A DNA stretch of 32,191 bases. Origin: Hyphococcus sp. (GTDB lineage: Bacteria; Pseudomonadota; Alphaproteobacteria; Caulobacterales; Parvularculaceae). The translations under genes were made by a program, and so were the position numbers. The stretch is taken from NCBI GenBank assembly GCA_021776245.1, contig JAJFGF010000071.1, positions 1-32,191 on the forward strand. The letters run 5' to 3'. Of the stretch, positions 21,914 to 29,688 are shown in pieces. Each line of letters starts with the position of its first letter. Position 1 is the stretch's first letter. The notes below the pieces were generated by a model that had not been told where the DNA came from, did not search any database, and was given only the letters and a program-made list of their open reading frames with translations.

Positions 21914-24070
21914 ATGGCGGAACGATCATTCGCAAAAGAAGTCGAAGACCTCCGTATTGGCGAGGGAGAGGTTTTTCGCGGCGAGGGCATTCTTGCGGTC
22001 ACCAAAGCGCTGTTGCAATCGGGCGTTTCTTACGTCGGCGGTTATCAGGGCGCGCCGATATCGCACCTCATGGATGTGCTCGCTGACGCGCAAGAAATCC
22101 TTGGCGAATTAAAAGTTCATTTTGAAGCGAGCGCCAGCGAAGCTGCCGCCGCCGCGATGCTCGCTGCTTCCGTTAATTATCCGCTGCGTGGCGCCGTCAC
22201 CTGGAAATCGACCGTTGGCACCAATGTCGCGTCAGACGCCCTGGCGAGTGTCGCCTCAAGCGGCGTTACAGGCGGCGCTCTGGTTATCATCGGCGAGGAT
22301 TACGGCGAAGGCTCGTCGATTATGCAGGAGCGGTCCCATGCGTTCGCCATGAAGTCGCAAATGTGGCTGCTCGACCCGCGGCCCAACCTCACATCGATTG
22401 TTGATATGGTCGAAAAGGGTTTCGAGTTATCAGAAGCCTCCAATACGCCGGTGATGCTCGAGCTGCGCATTCGCGCCTGCCATGTTTACGGTTCATTTGT
22501 CGCTAAAGATAATGTGACGCCGTCTTTCACACTGCGCGACGCGATGGAAAACCCGGTGCGCGATTATGACCGCGTCGTGCTGCCGCCGTCGAATTTCGTT
22601 CACGAAGTTGAAAAAATTGAACATCGCTGGCCTGCCGCGATCGATTTTATCAGGAAACATCGCCTCAACGAGTTTTTCGGCGGCGCGACGGGCGAGGTTG
22701 GGATCATCGTTCAGGGCGGTCTTTACAATACGCTGATCCGCGCGCTTGAACTTGCCGGGCTTTCCGACGCGTTCGGCGAAACAGAATTGCCGATTTATTG
22801 TCTTAACGTCGCCTATCCGCTGATCGACGATGAGGTCAAAGGGTTCTGTCTCGATAAAAAAGCGGTCTTGATCGTCGAAGAAGGACAGCCGGAATATATT
22901 GAACAGGCGCTCAATACGATCCTGAGGAATGGCGATATTCAAACCAAAGTAATCGGCAAGCAAGTCCTGCCCCGGGCCGGCGAATATACAAGCCAGGTTA
23001 TTTTGAGTGGACTGCAAAAGTTTCTCGGGAAATTTGCGCCGCAAGCCGCCACAGAAAATAATAAAACCGGCGCCACTGCGCCGTCGCCGGAAAGCATAAA
23101 AACGATCACCGAGACAGTGCCGCAGCGTCCCGCCGGGTTTTGCACCGGCTGTCCGGAGCGGCCGGTTTTTTCGGCGATGAAGCTGGTTCAAAAAGATATC
23201 GGCAAGTTTCATGTCAGCTGCGACATCGGTTGTCATTTATTTTCAATCCTGCCGCCGTTTGATATCGGCAATACGACCATGGGATACGGCTTGGGCTGGT
23301 CCGGCGCCTCGGCGTTTAACGCTGAAAGCTCTGTGCGCACGGTGTCGATCATGGGCGATGGCGGCTTCTGGCATAATGGGCTCACCAGTGGCGTCGGCAA
23401 CGCGGTTTTCAATCGCAATGATAATGTGCTGGTGATCGTCGATAATGGTTATTCCGCCGCCACTGGCGGCCAGGATATTTTGTCGTCCAGGGCCGACAAC
23501 AAAACAAAAGCCACCAACAACCCGATCGCCCGCGCAGTGCGCGGCATGGGCGTCACCTGGCTGAAAGAAGTCAACACATATGATGTCGGCGCGATGATGA
23601 AGGCGCTGAAAAGCGCGATGACGACGGCAACGACGGGCCCGAAAGTCATCATCGCTCAGTCGGAATGCATGCTCAATCGCGAGCGCCGCGAAAAACCGCT
23701 CCGCAACAAAGCGATCAGGGACGGCAAACGTGTAGTTCGCGCCCGCTTTGGCGTTGATCCCGATACCTGCACCGGTGATCACGCCTGCATCCGGATTTCC
23801 GGATGTCCGTCACTGACATTGAAAGAAAACCCCGACCCGCTGAAATCCGATCCGGTTGCTTATGTGGATAATGACTGCGTCGGCTGCGGCGTCTGCGGAG
23901 AAAACGCGCACGCCGCTGTCTTATGTCCATCCTTTTATCGCGCCGCGCTGATCTATAACCCGTCGTTTCTCGACAAATTGCTCGCGGGCTTTCGCGGCGC
24001 CGTAATTTCCTTCTTTCAGCGCTGGGGCGATGCCAAGCGGGCGCGTTATTCATTTGGAGCGCAGCAATGA
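21914..24070 (+). CDS. iorA: Indolepyruvate ferredoxin oxidoreductase, alpha subunit
   Basis: This 718-residue subunit converts aryl pyruvates (indolepyruvate, phenylpyruvate and relatives) to aryl-acetyl-CoA with ferredoxin as electron acceptor, using thiamine diphosphate and iron-sulfur clusters. It begins with the pyrimidine-binding half (FRGEGILAVTKALLQSGVSY, GYQGAPISHLMDVLADA). The pyrophosphate-binding half carries GDGGFWHNGLTSG at about 480 and DNGYSAATGGQ near 510. A C-terminal ferredoxin domain has two cysteine sets (CTGDHACIRISGCP near 619, CVGCGVCGENAHAAVLCP near 655). The start is uncertain: ATG 21914 has GAGGGAGG 12 bases upstream, while ATG 21884 is in frame with a weaker site. 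The stop overlaps the iorB start in ATGA, so the subunits are translationally coupled. Confidence 0.93.
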   Translation: MAERSFAKEVEDLRIGEGEVFRGEGILAVTKALLQSGVSYVGGYQGAPISHLMDVLADAQEILGELKVHFEASASEAAAAAMLAASVNYPLRGAVTWKSTVGTNVASDALASVASSGVTGGALVIIGEDYGEGSSIMQERSHAFAMKSQMWLLDPRPNLTSIVDMVEKGFELSEASNTPVMLELRIRACHVYGSFVAKDNVTPSFTLRDAMENPVRDYDRVVLPPSNFVHEVEKIEHRWPAAIDFIRKHRLNEFFGGATGEVGIIVQGGLYNTLIRALELAGLSDAFGETELPIYCLNVAYPLIDDEVKGFCLDKKAVLIVEEGQPEYIEQALNTILRNGDIQTKVIGKQVLPRAGEYTSQVILSGLQKFLGKFAPQAATENNKTGATAPSPESIKTITETVPQRPAGFCTGCPERPVFSAMKLVQKDIGKFHVSCDIGCHLFSILPPFDIGNTTMGYGLGWSGASAFNAESSVRTVSIMGDGGFWHNGLTSGVGNAVFNRNDNVLVIVDNGYSAATGGQDILSSRADNKTKATNNPIARAVRGMGVTWLKEVNTYDVGAMMKALKSAMTTATTGPKVIIAQSECMLNRERREKPLRNKAIRDGKRVVRARFGVDPDTCTGDHACIRISGCPSLTLKENPDPLKSDPVAYVDNDCVGCGVCGENAHAAVLCPSFYRAALIYNPSFLDKLLAGFRGAVISFFQRWGDAKRARYSFGAQQ

Positions 24071-25587
24071 CCGACCGGCGCCCGATAAAAATTTCCATCA
24101 ACGCGCTTGGCGGCCAGGGCGGCGGCGTGCTCGCCGGCTGGATCGTCAAAGTTGCGGAACGCGCTGGTTATATCGCGCAATTAACCTCCGTTCCCGGTGT
24201 CGCCCAGCGCACCGGCGCGACGATCTATTATATTGAGCTTTTCCCTGAGGAATTATCGGCCGCGCGAAACGCGGCGCCGGTTTTGGCGTTGATGCCGGCG
24301 CCGGGGGACGTTGATATTGTTCTTGCCTGCGAGATTATGGAAGCGGGCAGGGCGATGATGCGCGGGTTTGTGACCGATAAAACTATGCTGATCGCTTCGA
24401 GCCACCGGGTCTATGCGATCTCGGAAAAAATAAAGCTCGGTGACGGCAGGCAGGATGCTGCGGATATCATTGATGCGGCAGAAAGAACCGCCGGCGGGTT
24501 TATTCTTGCCGATATGGAAGCGGCGGCGGCCGCCGCCGGCGCCGTCATCAGCGCCGTCATGTTCGGCGTCCTGGCGGGCTCGGGCGCCTTGCCGATCAGC
24601 CGCAACATGTTTGAAGACGTGATACGCGCCTCGGGCAGAAGCGTTGACGAAAATCTCGGCGGTTTTGCCAATGGGTTTGAGGCGGCGCTGCGGAAAAGCG
24701 CAAACGGCGCGCCGCAATCAAAACCGGCTCCCGGGGGCGCCGCCGCCGCTGTTCAAAAACTGTTGACGCGCATGAACAATGAAATACCAGGCCGCGCGCA
24801 GTTCATCGTCAAAGAAGGCGTAAAAAAACTCGTCGATTATCAGGACATTAAATATGCGGATCTTTATCTGGACCGCCTGGCGCGCATTTGCGCCATTGAT
24901 AAAGAGAATGCCGGCGACAGGCGCGACTGGAAACTGACCTGCGACGTCGCGAGGCATCTTGCGCTTTGGATGGCGTTTGAGGATACGATCCGCGTTGCCG
25001 ATTTAAAGACCCGCGCCAGCCGCTTCGCCCGCTTCCGTATAGATGTGCGGGCAGACGAAGGTCAGATTGTCCATGTGTCTGAATATATGCACCCGCGCAT
25101 CGAGGAAATTTGCGATTTGATGCCCGCCTGGCTTGGCGAAAAAGTTTTGTCGACCCCAGCTTTGCGCAGCGGGCTGAGCGTGTTCTTCAAAAAAGGCCGG
25201 CGCATCCCAACAACAAAGCTGCGTGGTTTTTTGCTGCTTAATTTCATCGGCTCATTAAAATTTCTGCGGCGCGGATCTTTGCGTTACAAAATCGAAGATG
25301 TGCGCATTAATGACTGGCTTCAGACAATAGAATCTGTGGCCCGCGAGGATTATGCGCTCGCCTGTGAAATCGCGGGTCTGCAACGGCTGATCAAAGGTTA
25401 CGGGGATACCCATGCGCGCGGGATCGGTAATTATCAGACATTATTGTCGCTGCTGGATGACATAAAACTGCAGGCAGCGCCGGCCGACACATTGGCGTCG
25501 CTGAAAATCGCGGCCCTTGCCGATGAAGACGGCGTCGCGCTGGGAACGGCGATCGGCAGATTGCAGCCTGGCAGAAAGGCGGCCTGA
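24067..25587 (+). CDS. iorB: Indolepyruvate ferredoxin oxidoreductase, beta subunit (long form)
   Basis: This 506-residue protein is the beta (gamma-domain type) subunit partnering IorA. The N-terminal 190 residues match the 2-oxoacid ferredoxin oxidoreductase catalytic-gamma domain (INALGGQGGGVLAGWIVKVA, then VPGVAQRTGATIYYIELFP). The remaining 300 residues are an extension seen in long-form bacterial IorB proteins, mostly helical and of unknown role. Archaeal IorB is only about 200 residues, so this is the long form and not a frameshifted fusion. It overlaps iorA by four bases and precedes the MarR regulator by five bases. A ferredoxin must be supplied from elsewhere. Confidence 0.9.
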   Translation: MTDRRPIKISINALGGQGGGVLAGWIVKVAERAGYIAQLTSVPGVAQRTGATIYYIELFPEELSAARNAAPVLALMPAPGDVDIVLACEIMEAGRAMMRGFVTDKTMLIASSHRVYAISEKIKLGDGRQDAADIIDAAERTAGGFILADMEAAAAAAGAVISAVMFGVLAGSGALPISRNMFEDVIRASGRSVDENLGGFANGFEAALRKSANGAPQSKPAPGGAAAAVQKLLTRMNNEIPGRAQFIVKEGVKKLVDYQDIKYADLYLDRLARICAIDKENAGDRRDWKLTCDVARHLALWMAFEDTIRVADLKTRASRFARFRIDVRADEGQIVHVSEYMHPRIEEICDLMPAWLGEKVLSTPALRSGLSVFFKKGRRIPTTKLRGFLLLNFIGSLKFLRRGSLRYKIEDVRINDWLQTIESVAREDYALACEIAGLQRLIKGYGDTHARGIGNYQTLLSLLDDIKLQAAPADTLASLKIAALADEDGVALGTAIGRLQPGRKAA

Positions 25588-25592
25588 CCCAC

Positions 25593-26072
25593 ATGGTGAA
25601 GAAAACCGGTCCGGGCGATAAGGGTTTTGTGCTGGACGATTACGCTCTCTATAATCTCAACCGGACGGCGGCGACCTATAATGAAGAGATGGCGCGGGCG
25701 CTGAAAGCCTATGATCTTGATGTGATGCAATGGCGGATATTGATGCTGCTTGACGACAAAAATCCAAGCTCTGTCGGTGATCTGGCGCGGCGCAGCGTTT
25801 CAAAAATGCCAACGGTGACCCGCATGCTGACGCGCATGGAGGATCAAGGCCTTGTAAGACGCCGGGCGCTCAACGGCGATCGCCGTATCGTTGAGATTTT
25901 CATAACCGCAAAAGCCCGCAAGGCGCTCAAGACGGTGCAATCCATCGGCCGGGGTGTTTATGAACGCGCTTTTGAGGGCGTTAATGCCGGTGATATCAAT
26001 CGCATCACCGCAACGCTCAAAAAAGTCCGCGAAAATCTCAATCGTTCGCCTTACGAAAAACCCGTGCTTTAA
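25593..26072 (+). CDS. MarR family transcriptional regulator
   Basis: This 159-residue protein has the MarR fold: a winged helix centred on SSVGDLARRSVSKMPTVTRM and LTRMEDQGLVRRRALNGDRR, with the wing in DRRIVEIFITAKAR, flanked by dimerisation helices. MarR proteins usually repress nearby genes and are released by aromatic or phenolic ligands. Its place inside the operon, 5 bases after iorB and 27 before the cyclase-family gene, suggests autoregulation of an aromatic-compound pathway; the ligand is unknown. The start at 25593 lacks a strong ribosome binding site, consistent with coupling to iorB. Confidence 0.9.
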   Translation: MVKKTGPGDKGFVLDDYALYNLNRTAATYNEEMARALKAYDLDVMQWRILMLLDDKNPSSVGDLARRSVSKMPTVTRMLTRMEDQGLVRRRALNGDRRIVEIFITAKARKALKTVQSIGRGVYERAFEGVNAGDINRITATLKKVRENLNRSPYEKPVL

Positions 26073-26099
26073 TATTCTGATCGAAGGAAGGATTAATCG

Positions 26100-26873
26100 A
26101 TGTCAATGCTGAAGGATTTTACGGGCGCCCTGATGTCGGGCGCGATCAAGACGATTGATTTGACGCACACGCTGGACCCGGAATTTCCGGTGCTGGTCCT
26201 GCCGCCGGAATTCGGTCAATGCGCGCCGTTTAAAATCGAAGAGGTTTCGCGTTATGATGAGCGCGGCCCGGCCTGGTATTGGCGCAATTTCAGCTGCAAT
26301 GAACATACGGGAACGCATTTCGATGCGCCGGTGCATTGGGTGACCGGCAAGGATTTGCCAAACGCGTCCGTTGATACGTTGCCGCCTGAAAATTTCGTGC
26401 GGCCTGCCTGCGTTATGGATTTTTCAAAAGAGGTCGCGGCCGATGATGATTTTGTTCTGACTGCCGATCACATTAAAGCGTGGGAAGGCGAGCATGGCGA
26501 CATTCCCGCAGGCCATTGGGTGTTGTTTCGCACCGATTGGTCGAAACGCAGCGGCGCCGAATATCTAAATCTCCGCGATGACGGCGCCCATTCCCCAGGG
26601 CCCGGTACGGAGGCCGTCAAATATCTTGTCGAGACTCGCGATGTTCTGGGCTTTGGCGTTGAAACCATCGGCACTGACGCCGGCCAGGGCGGCGCATTTG
26701 ATCCGCCCTATCCCGCGCACACGCTTTTACATGGGGCCGGCAAATTTGGCCTGCAATGTCTGCGCAATCTTGATCAATTGCCGCCGACCGGCGCGCTGAT
26801 CGTGAGCCCACCGCTAAAAATTAAAGAGGGGTCGGGCAGCCCGTTGCGGGTGCTGGCGCTGGTGGAGGGCTAG
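26100..26873 (+). CDS. Cyclase-family metal hydrolase (kynurenine formamidase / isatin hydrolase type)
   Basis: This 257-residue protein belongs to the cyclase family (kynurenine formamidase KynB, isatin hydrolase). The metal signature is HTGTHFDAPVHW with H69, H73, D75 and H79. Also present are the N-terminal strand IDLTHTLDPEFPVL, the VLFRTDWSKR segment and a late GVETIGTDAGQ region typical of the fold. These enzymes hydrolyse amide or lactam bonds of aryl compounds. With iorAB and a MarR gene just upstream, a substrate derived from indole or tryptophan is plausible, isatin being the strongest candidate by length and company, but KynB or another hydrolase cannot be excluded. AAGGA lies 7 bases before the ATG. 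Confidence 0.85.
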   Translation: MSMLKDFTGALMSGAIKTIDLTHTLDPEFPVLVLPPEFGQCAPFKIEEVSRYDERGPAWYWRNFSCNEHTGTHFDAPVHWVTGKDLPNASVDTLPPENFVRPACVMDFSKEVAADDDFVLTADHIKAWEGEHGDIPAGHWVLFRTDWSKRSGAEYLNLRDDGAHSPGPGTEAVKYLVETRDVLGFGVETIGTDAGQGGAFDPPYPAHTLLHGAGKFGLQCLRNLDQLPPTGALIVSPPLKIKEGSGSPLRVLALVEG

Positions 26874-26988
26874 AACGCCCTCGCTTCATCGCATGACCCT
26901 AACGGTTCATGGAATCCTTCAACAATTAGAGGCGCTGAATCGATAGAATTGGCGCAACGTTTTTTCTTAGAAAAACCGGGGAACCTCC

Positions 26989-27891
26989 ATGAACATCAAG
27001 CACACGCTTCTTGCTGCAAGTTTTCTCATGACCGCAGGCCAGGCATATGCGGCGCCCTGGTCGCCCGACGGATCCTTGATCGTCTATAGTTATATTGGCG
27101 GGCCGGAAAATCTTTACATCGCCAATGCCGACGGGTCCGGCAAGCGCGATCTCGTAGTTCGCGCAGAGCGCGACTTCCGGCCGGAATGGGCGCCGGACGG
27201 ATCGCACATTGTCTTCACTTCTGTTGTCGACAATGTGCATGTGATCAGCCGCGTTGATCCCGACGGCTCAAATCTGAAAGCGTTGTCAGATGTCAGCGAG
27301 GCTGCTGGCGATCCCGATTATTCGCCGGACGGAAAACAGCTGCTTTATTTTACGGATGAACCTCGCCCACGCGATCTTTATCTTCGCGACATGGTGAGCG
27401 GTGAGATTATCGCGCTGACGCAAACAGAAGATTTCGAAGAAATGAGCCCGCGCTTTGCGCCCGACGGACGGCGCGTGGTGTTTGTCGGCAAGGAAAAACA
27501 CGAAGGCGCGGAAGGCGACATCTGGACGCTGGACATTGAAACCGGCGAACGCCGCAATCTGACCGATACGCCAGCCATTGGCGAGTTTCACGCCGACTGG
27601 TCTCACGACGGCCGCTACGTCATCTATATTCGCGTCGAAAACGGCGCCTTCGATGTCGCCATAAGAGAAGTAACAACGGGCAAGGAAACGATCGCAGCAA
27701 CCGGCAATGGTTATGCCGTTCTGTCCCCGCATTTCTCGCCGGACGATCAGGCGATTTCTTTTACGCGCACCGACTTTGCTGAAAAAGGCGAAAACATGCC
27801 GGCGATTGTTCGCGTGTCGCTGAAGGACGGAGCGGAGGTCACCCTTACGAAGGGGCTTTATCTCAGCCAGATGGCGGAGGAGGGAGAGTAG
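26989..27891 (+). CDS. Exported PD40/TolB-like beta-propeller protein
   Basis: This 300-residue protein has a signal peptide (MNIKHTLLAASFLMTAGQAY, cut at AYA-APW) and six PD40 blades marked by the W/F-[SA]-P-D-G motif: WSPDGSLIVYSY, WAPDGSHIVFTS, YSPDGKQLLYF, FAPDGRRVVFVG, WSHDGRYVIYIR and FSPDDQAISFTR. It should form a complete six-bladed propeller in the periplasm, a fold used for protein or carbohydrate contacts. It is not TolB itself: the TolB N-terminal domain is missing and no tol-pal genes are near. It stands alone, 115 bases after the cyclase-family gene, with GGGG 7 bases before the ATG. Confidence 0.85.
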   Translation: MNIKHTLLAASFLMTAGQAYAAPWSPDGSLIVYSYIGGPENLYIANADGSGKRDLVVRAERDFRPEWAPDGSHIVFTSVVDNVHVISRVDPDGSNLKALSDVSEAAGDPDYSPDGKQLLYFTDEPRPRDLYLRDMVSGEIIALTQTEDFEEMSPRFAPDGRRVVFVGKEKHEGAEGDIWTLDIETGERRNLTDTPAIGEFHADWSHDGRYVIYIRVENGAFDVAIREVTTGKETIAATGNGYAVLSPHFSPDDQAISFTRTDFAEKGENMPAIVRVSLKDGAEVTLTKGLYLSQMAEEGE

Positions 27892-27936
27892 GGCACAGAT
27901 CGCGTACATACTCGCGATACCATCATCTTTCCGCTC

Positions 27937-27975
27937 TTTCCGGCTTTGGCGGGGATGAGCGGCGTTTTGATGTCG
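27937..27975 (-). repeat. Degenerate copy of the GCCGGGAT hairpin repeat, left of the GIY-YIG gene
   Basis: CGGCTTTGGCGGGGATGAGC (27941-27960) followed by GGCGTTTTGATGTC matches the intact copy at 28457-28509 and its flank (CCGGCTTTCGCCGGGATGAG, then CGGGGAATTTTAATGTC) in the same orientation. The hairpin arms are partly decayed. The match extends past the hairpin into the flanking bases, so it is not just a chance stem. Confidence 0.5.
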
Positions 27976-28019
27976 GCGCTCTTAGTCTCATTGACAGTGC
28001 AAGATGTTTTGCAAATGTC

Positions 28020-28310
28020 TTATTGATTCAAGGTTTCAAACAGGTCGATCCAGTCAGGATTTTCTGCTTCAATCAGCTCAAGCTTCCAGGCGCGCTTCCA
28101 TTCCTTGATCTGACGTTCGCGCCTGAATGCGGCGTCCCGCGTCTCATGCGTTTCAAACCAAACCAACGTATCGACACCGTATTTCTCCGTAAAACCTTTG
28201 AATGTTTTTTCCTTGTGCTGCCATATGCGAGCGGCAAGCTCATCGGTTGAGCCGGTGTACAAAGTCCCGTTGCGTTTGCTTGCAAGGATGTAGGTGTAGA
28301 AATGCTTCAC
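28020..28310 (-). CDS. GIY-YIG domain nuclease-like small protein
   Basis: This 96-residue protein starts at GTG 28310, chosen because the domain begins there (VKHFYTYILASKRNGTLYTG). The frame open further upstream only translates the dispersed repeat (residues reading LDPGFRRDE). The GIY-YIG motif is the YIL/YTG variant, followed by the arginine helix DELAARIWQHK, GFTEKYGVDTLVWFE and the late RRERQIKEWKRAWKLELIE segment seen in stand-alone YhbQ/UPF0213-type proteins. Their cellular role is not settled; DNA nicking or repair has been proposed. The gene lies between copies of the 'TCATCCCGGCGAAAGCCGGGATCCA' repeat, with one decayed copy on the left and an inverted pair on the right. Confidence 0.88.
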   Translation of the reverse strand: MKHFYTYILASKRNGTLYTGSTDELAARIWQHKEKTFKGFTEKYGVDTLVWFETHETRDAAFRRERQIKEWKRAWKLELIEAENPDWIDLFETLNQ

Positions 28311-28353
28311 GGTGACAATGTATGACTCGATATTTCTGAGACAACCCAGCACC

Positions 28354-28382
28354 CGCTCATCCCGGCGAAAGCCGGGATCCAG
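28354..28382 (+). repeat. TCATCCCGGCGAAAGCCGGGATCCA hairpin repeat, copy A
   Basis: An 8-bp stem ATCCCGGC (28359-28366) and GCCGGGAT (28371-28378) encloses a GAAA tetraloop, flanked by CGCTC and CCAG. It is identical over about 30 bases to the reverse complement of copy B at 28457-28509, with which it forms an inverted pair about 100 bases apart. It lies directly upstream of the GIY-YIG gene. Confidence 0.85.
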
Positions 28383-28456
28383 ACTGCAGTGCGTTTTAAG
28401 CCGTCTCATCATCTCAGATTAAGCTGGAAAGGCTGTCGCATTCTCTTTCATGTTTA

Positions 28457-28509
28457 ATCTGTTGACGGCGAACAGCCGCTGGATCCCGGCTTTCGCCGGG
28501 ATGAGCGGG
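28457..28509 (-). repeat. TCATCCCGGCGAAAGCCGGGATCCA hairpin repeat, copy B
   Basis: In inverted orientation to copy A, with stem ATCCCGGC (28483-28490), loop TTTC and GCCGGGAT (28495-28502). Beyond the hairpin it reads, on the minus strand, CCAGCGGCTGTTCGCCGTC then AACAGAT, which matches the flank of copy C at 31931-31982. The repeat unit is thus about 50 bases, not just the hairpin. Confidence 0.85.
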
Positions 28510-28537
28510 GAATTTTAATGTCTTCGCGTACGCCCCC

Positions 28538-29302
28538 CTACAGCAACCCTTTAATCCAGCCGCCATCGACGGCAACGGAAACGCCGGAGATATAGCTGGC
28601 GCGGGCGCTGGCCAAAAACGCAATCATCGCCGCAAACTCTTCCGGCTCGCCGATGCGGCCAAGGGGAATGTCGCGCTCAAATGCGGAAAAATCATCGCTG
28701 CCGCCCATCAGTTTTTTCAGGCGGTCGGTGCGGGTAAAGCCCGGCATCACATTATTGACGGTGATGTTATAGGGGCCGAGTTCATTGGCGAGCGTCCGGC
28801 ACAATCCCACGACCGACGCGCGCACGGAATTAGACAAAACCAGATTTGCAACCGGTTGTTTGACCGCTTGCGAGGTGATCGCGATGATGCGGCCCCATTT
28901 TTGTTCTTTCATCCCCGGCAACACGCCATTGATCATGGCAACGGCGCTGGCGAGCAATAAGCGATAGGCGCTGTCCCAGGCGGCGGCGTCATGATCTTCG
29001 AATCTTCCCGGCGGCGGCCCGCCGGTGTTGGTCACCAGAATGTCGATGGTTTCAAAATTTTCCAGCGCCGCAACGATCACGGCGCGCTGGCCCGTCTCCT
29101 CGCTAAGATCGGCGACAACGCTGATCACTGCGCCTTCACCTGCCGCGTCAATTTCTTCATGGGCGGCTTTTAAAGTTTCTGGCGTGCGTCCGCAGATAAC
29201 GACATTGACGCCTTCGCGTGCAAGCTCCAGCGCGGACGCCTTGCCCAATCCCTGGCTCGAGGCGCCGATGATCGCGTTTTTGCCGCTAATCCCTAAATCC
29301 AT
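28538..29302 (-). CDS. SDR-family protein lacking the YxxxK catalytic pair
   Basis: This 254-residue protein has the short-chain dehydrogenase/reductase fold: nucleotide-binding GASSQGLG (13-20), the VVICGRTPE segment with R39 suggesting NADP preference, ADLS (64-67) and NTGGPPPGRF (92-101) in place of the usual NNAG. S144 of AITSQAV fits the catalytic serine, but the Tyr and Lys positions read S157 and R161 (NLVLSNSVRASVVGL). This matches an SDR subgroup with the GGPPPG motif that lacks the canonical tyrosine, so ordinary oxidoreductase chemistry is doubtful. The C-terminus (SGVSVAVDGGWIKGLL) is complete. It lies 3 bases after the cupin gene's stop and is surely co-transcribed with it. Confidence 0.88.
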   Translation of the reverse strand: MDLGISGKNAIIGASSQGLGKASALELAREGVNVVICGRTPETLKAAHEEIDAAGEGAVISVVADLSEETGQRAVIVAALENFETIDILVTNTGGPPPGRFEDHDAAAWDSAYRLLLASAVAMINGVLPGMKEQKWGRIIAITSQAVKQPVANLVLSNSVRASVVGLCRTLANELGPYNITVNNVMPGFTRTDRLKKLMGGSDDFSAFERDIPLGRIGEPEEFAAMIAFLASARASYISGVSVAVDGGWIKGLL

Positions 29303-29305
29303 TTC

Positions 29306-29671
29306 CTAACCCCGCAAATAATCGTCGGTTTTATTAAGCCAGTCTTCGCGGCGCGGCGCCCAGCTGTCCATTTCCAGAACATCGCCGATCATCGTCGCCT
29401 CATGGGGGAGGTTCGCTGGGATCACCACAACATCGCCGGGCCCCAAAATCATTTCGTCTTCGCCATTGTCGCCAAAGCGAAATTTCATCTTGCCGGAAAT
29501 CACTTGCGTGATTTGCTCGTTGATATGGGAATGCAGCGGCACGGTAAAACCGTCTTTCAGCGCAATCTTTGCGACCGTCATTAATTCGCCGGTGACGATT
29601 TTGCGCTTCATATGCGGGTTGACATCTTCCCATTCGATGTCGTCCCAGTTCACCTGTTCAAGTTCGGCCAT
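29306..29671 (-). CDS. Small single-domain cupin
   Basis: This 121-residue protein is one cupin barrel. Motif 1 is LHSHINEQITQVISGKMKF, with two His and a Glu in metal-binding positions (HSHINEQ), and motif 2 is GPGDVVVIPANLPHEATM with the last His. A metal site is therefore intact. Small cupins serve as dioxygenases, isomerases or sensors, and nothing here fixes the substrate. It is packed between the exported protein gene (17 bases) and the SDR gene (3 bases), suggesting the cupin and SDR act in one pathway. Confidence 0.88.
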   Translation of the reverse strand: MAELEQVNWDDIEWEDVNPHMKRKIVTGELMTVAKIALKDGFTVPLHSHINEQITQVISGKMKFRFGDNGEDEMILGPGDVVVIPANLPHEATMIGDVLEMDSWAPRREDWLNKTDDYLRG

Positions 29672-29688
29672 ATCAGATCCCTTAATCG

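Noticed and set aside
22493-23236. 247-codon minus-strand frame inside iorA
   Set aside because: It is antisense to a gene with complete family motifs, and its translation shows no recognisable domain or start signal.
26865-26882. GAGGGC/GCCCTC hairpin at the end of the cyclase-family gene
   Set aside because: Stem of only six pairs with no T-tract on either strand, so not called as a terminator.
27286-27909. 207-codon minus-strand frame opposite the propeller protein
   Set aside because: The plus strand has a signal peptide and six clear PD40 blades; the antisense frame has no motif.
27900-27917. ATCGCG-N8-CGCGAT inverted repeat after the propeller gene
   Set aside because: Short stem without a T-tract and no matching second copy; no role could be supported.
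28311-28412. N-terminal extension of the GIY-YIG gene to an ATG at 28412
   Set aside because: The extra residues are a translation of the dispersed hairpin repeat, and the conserved domain starts at the GTG at 28310.
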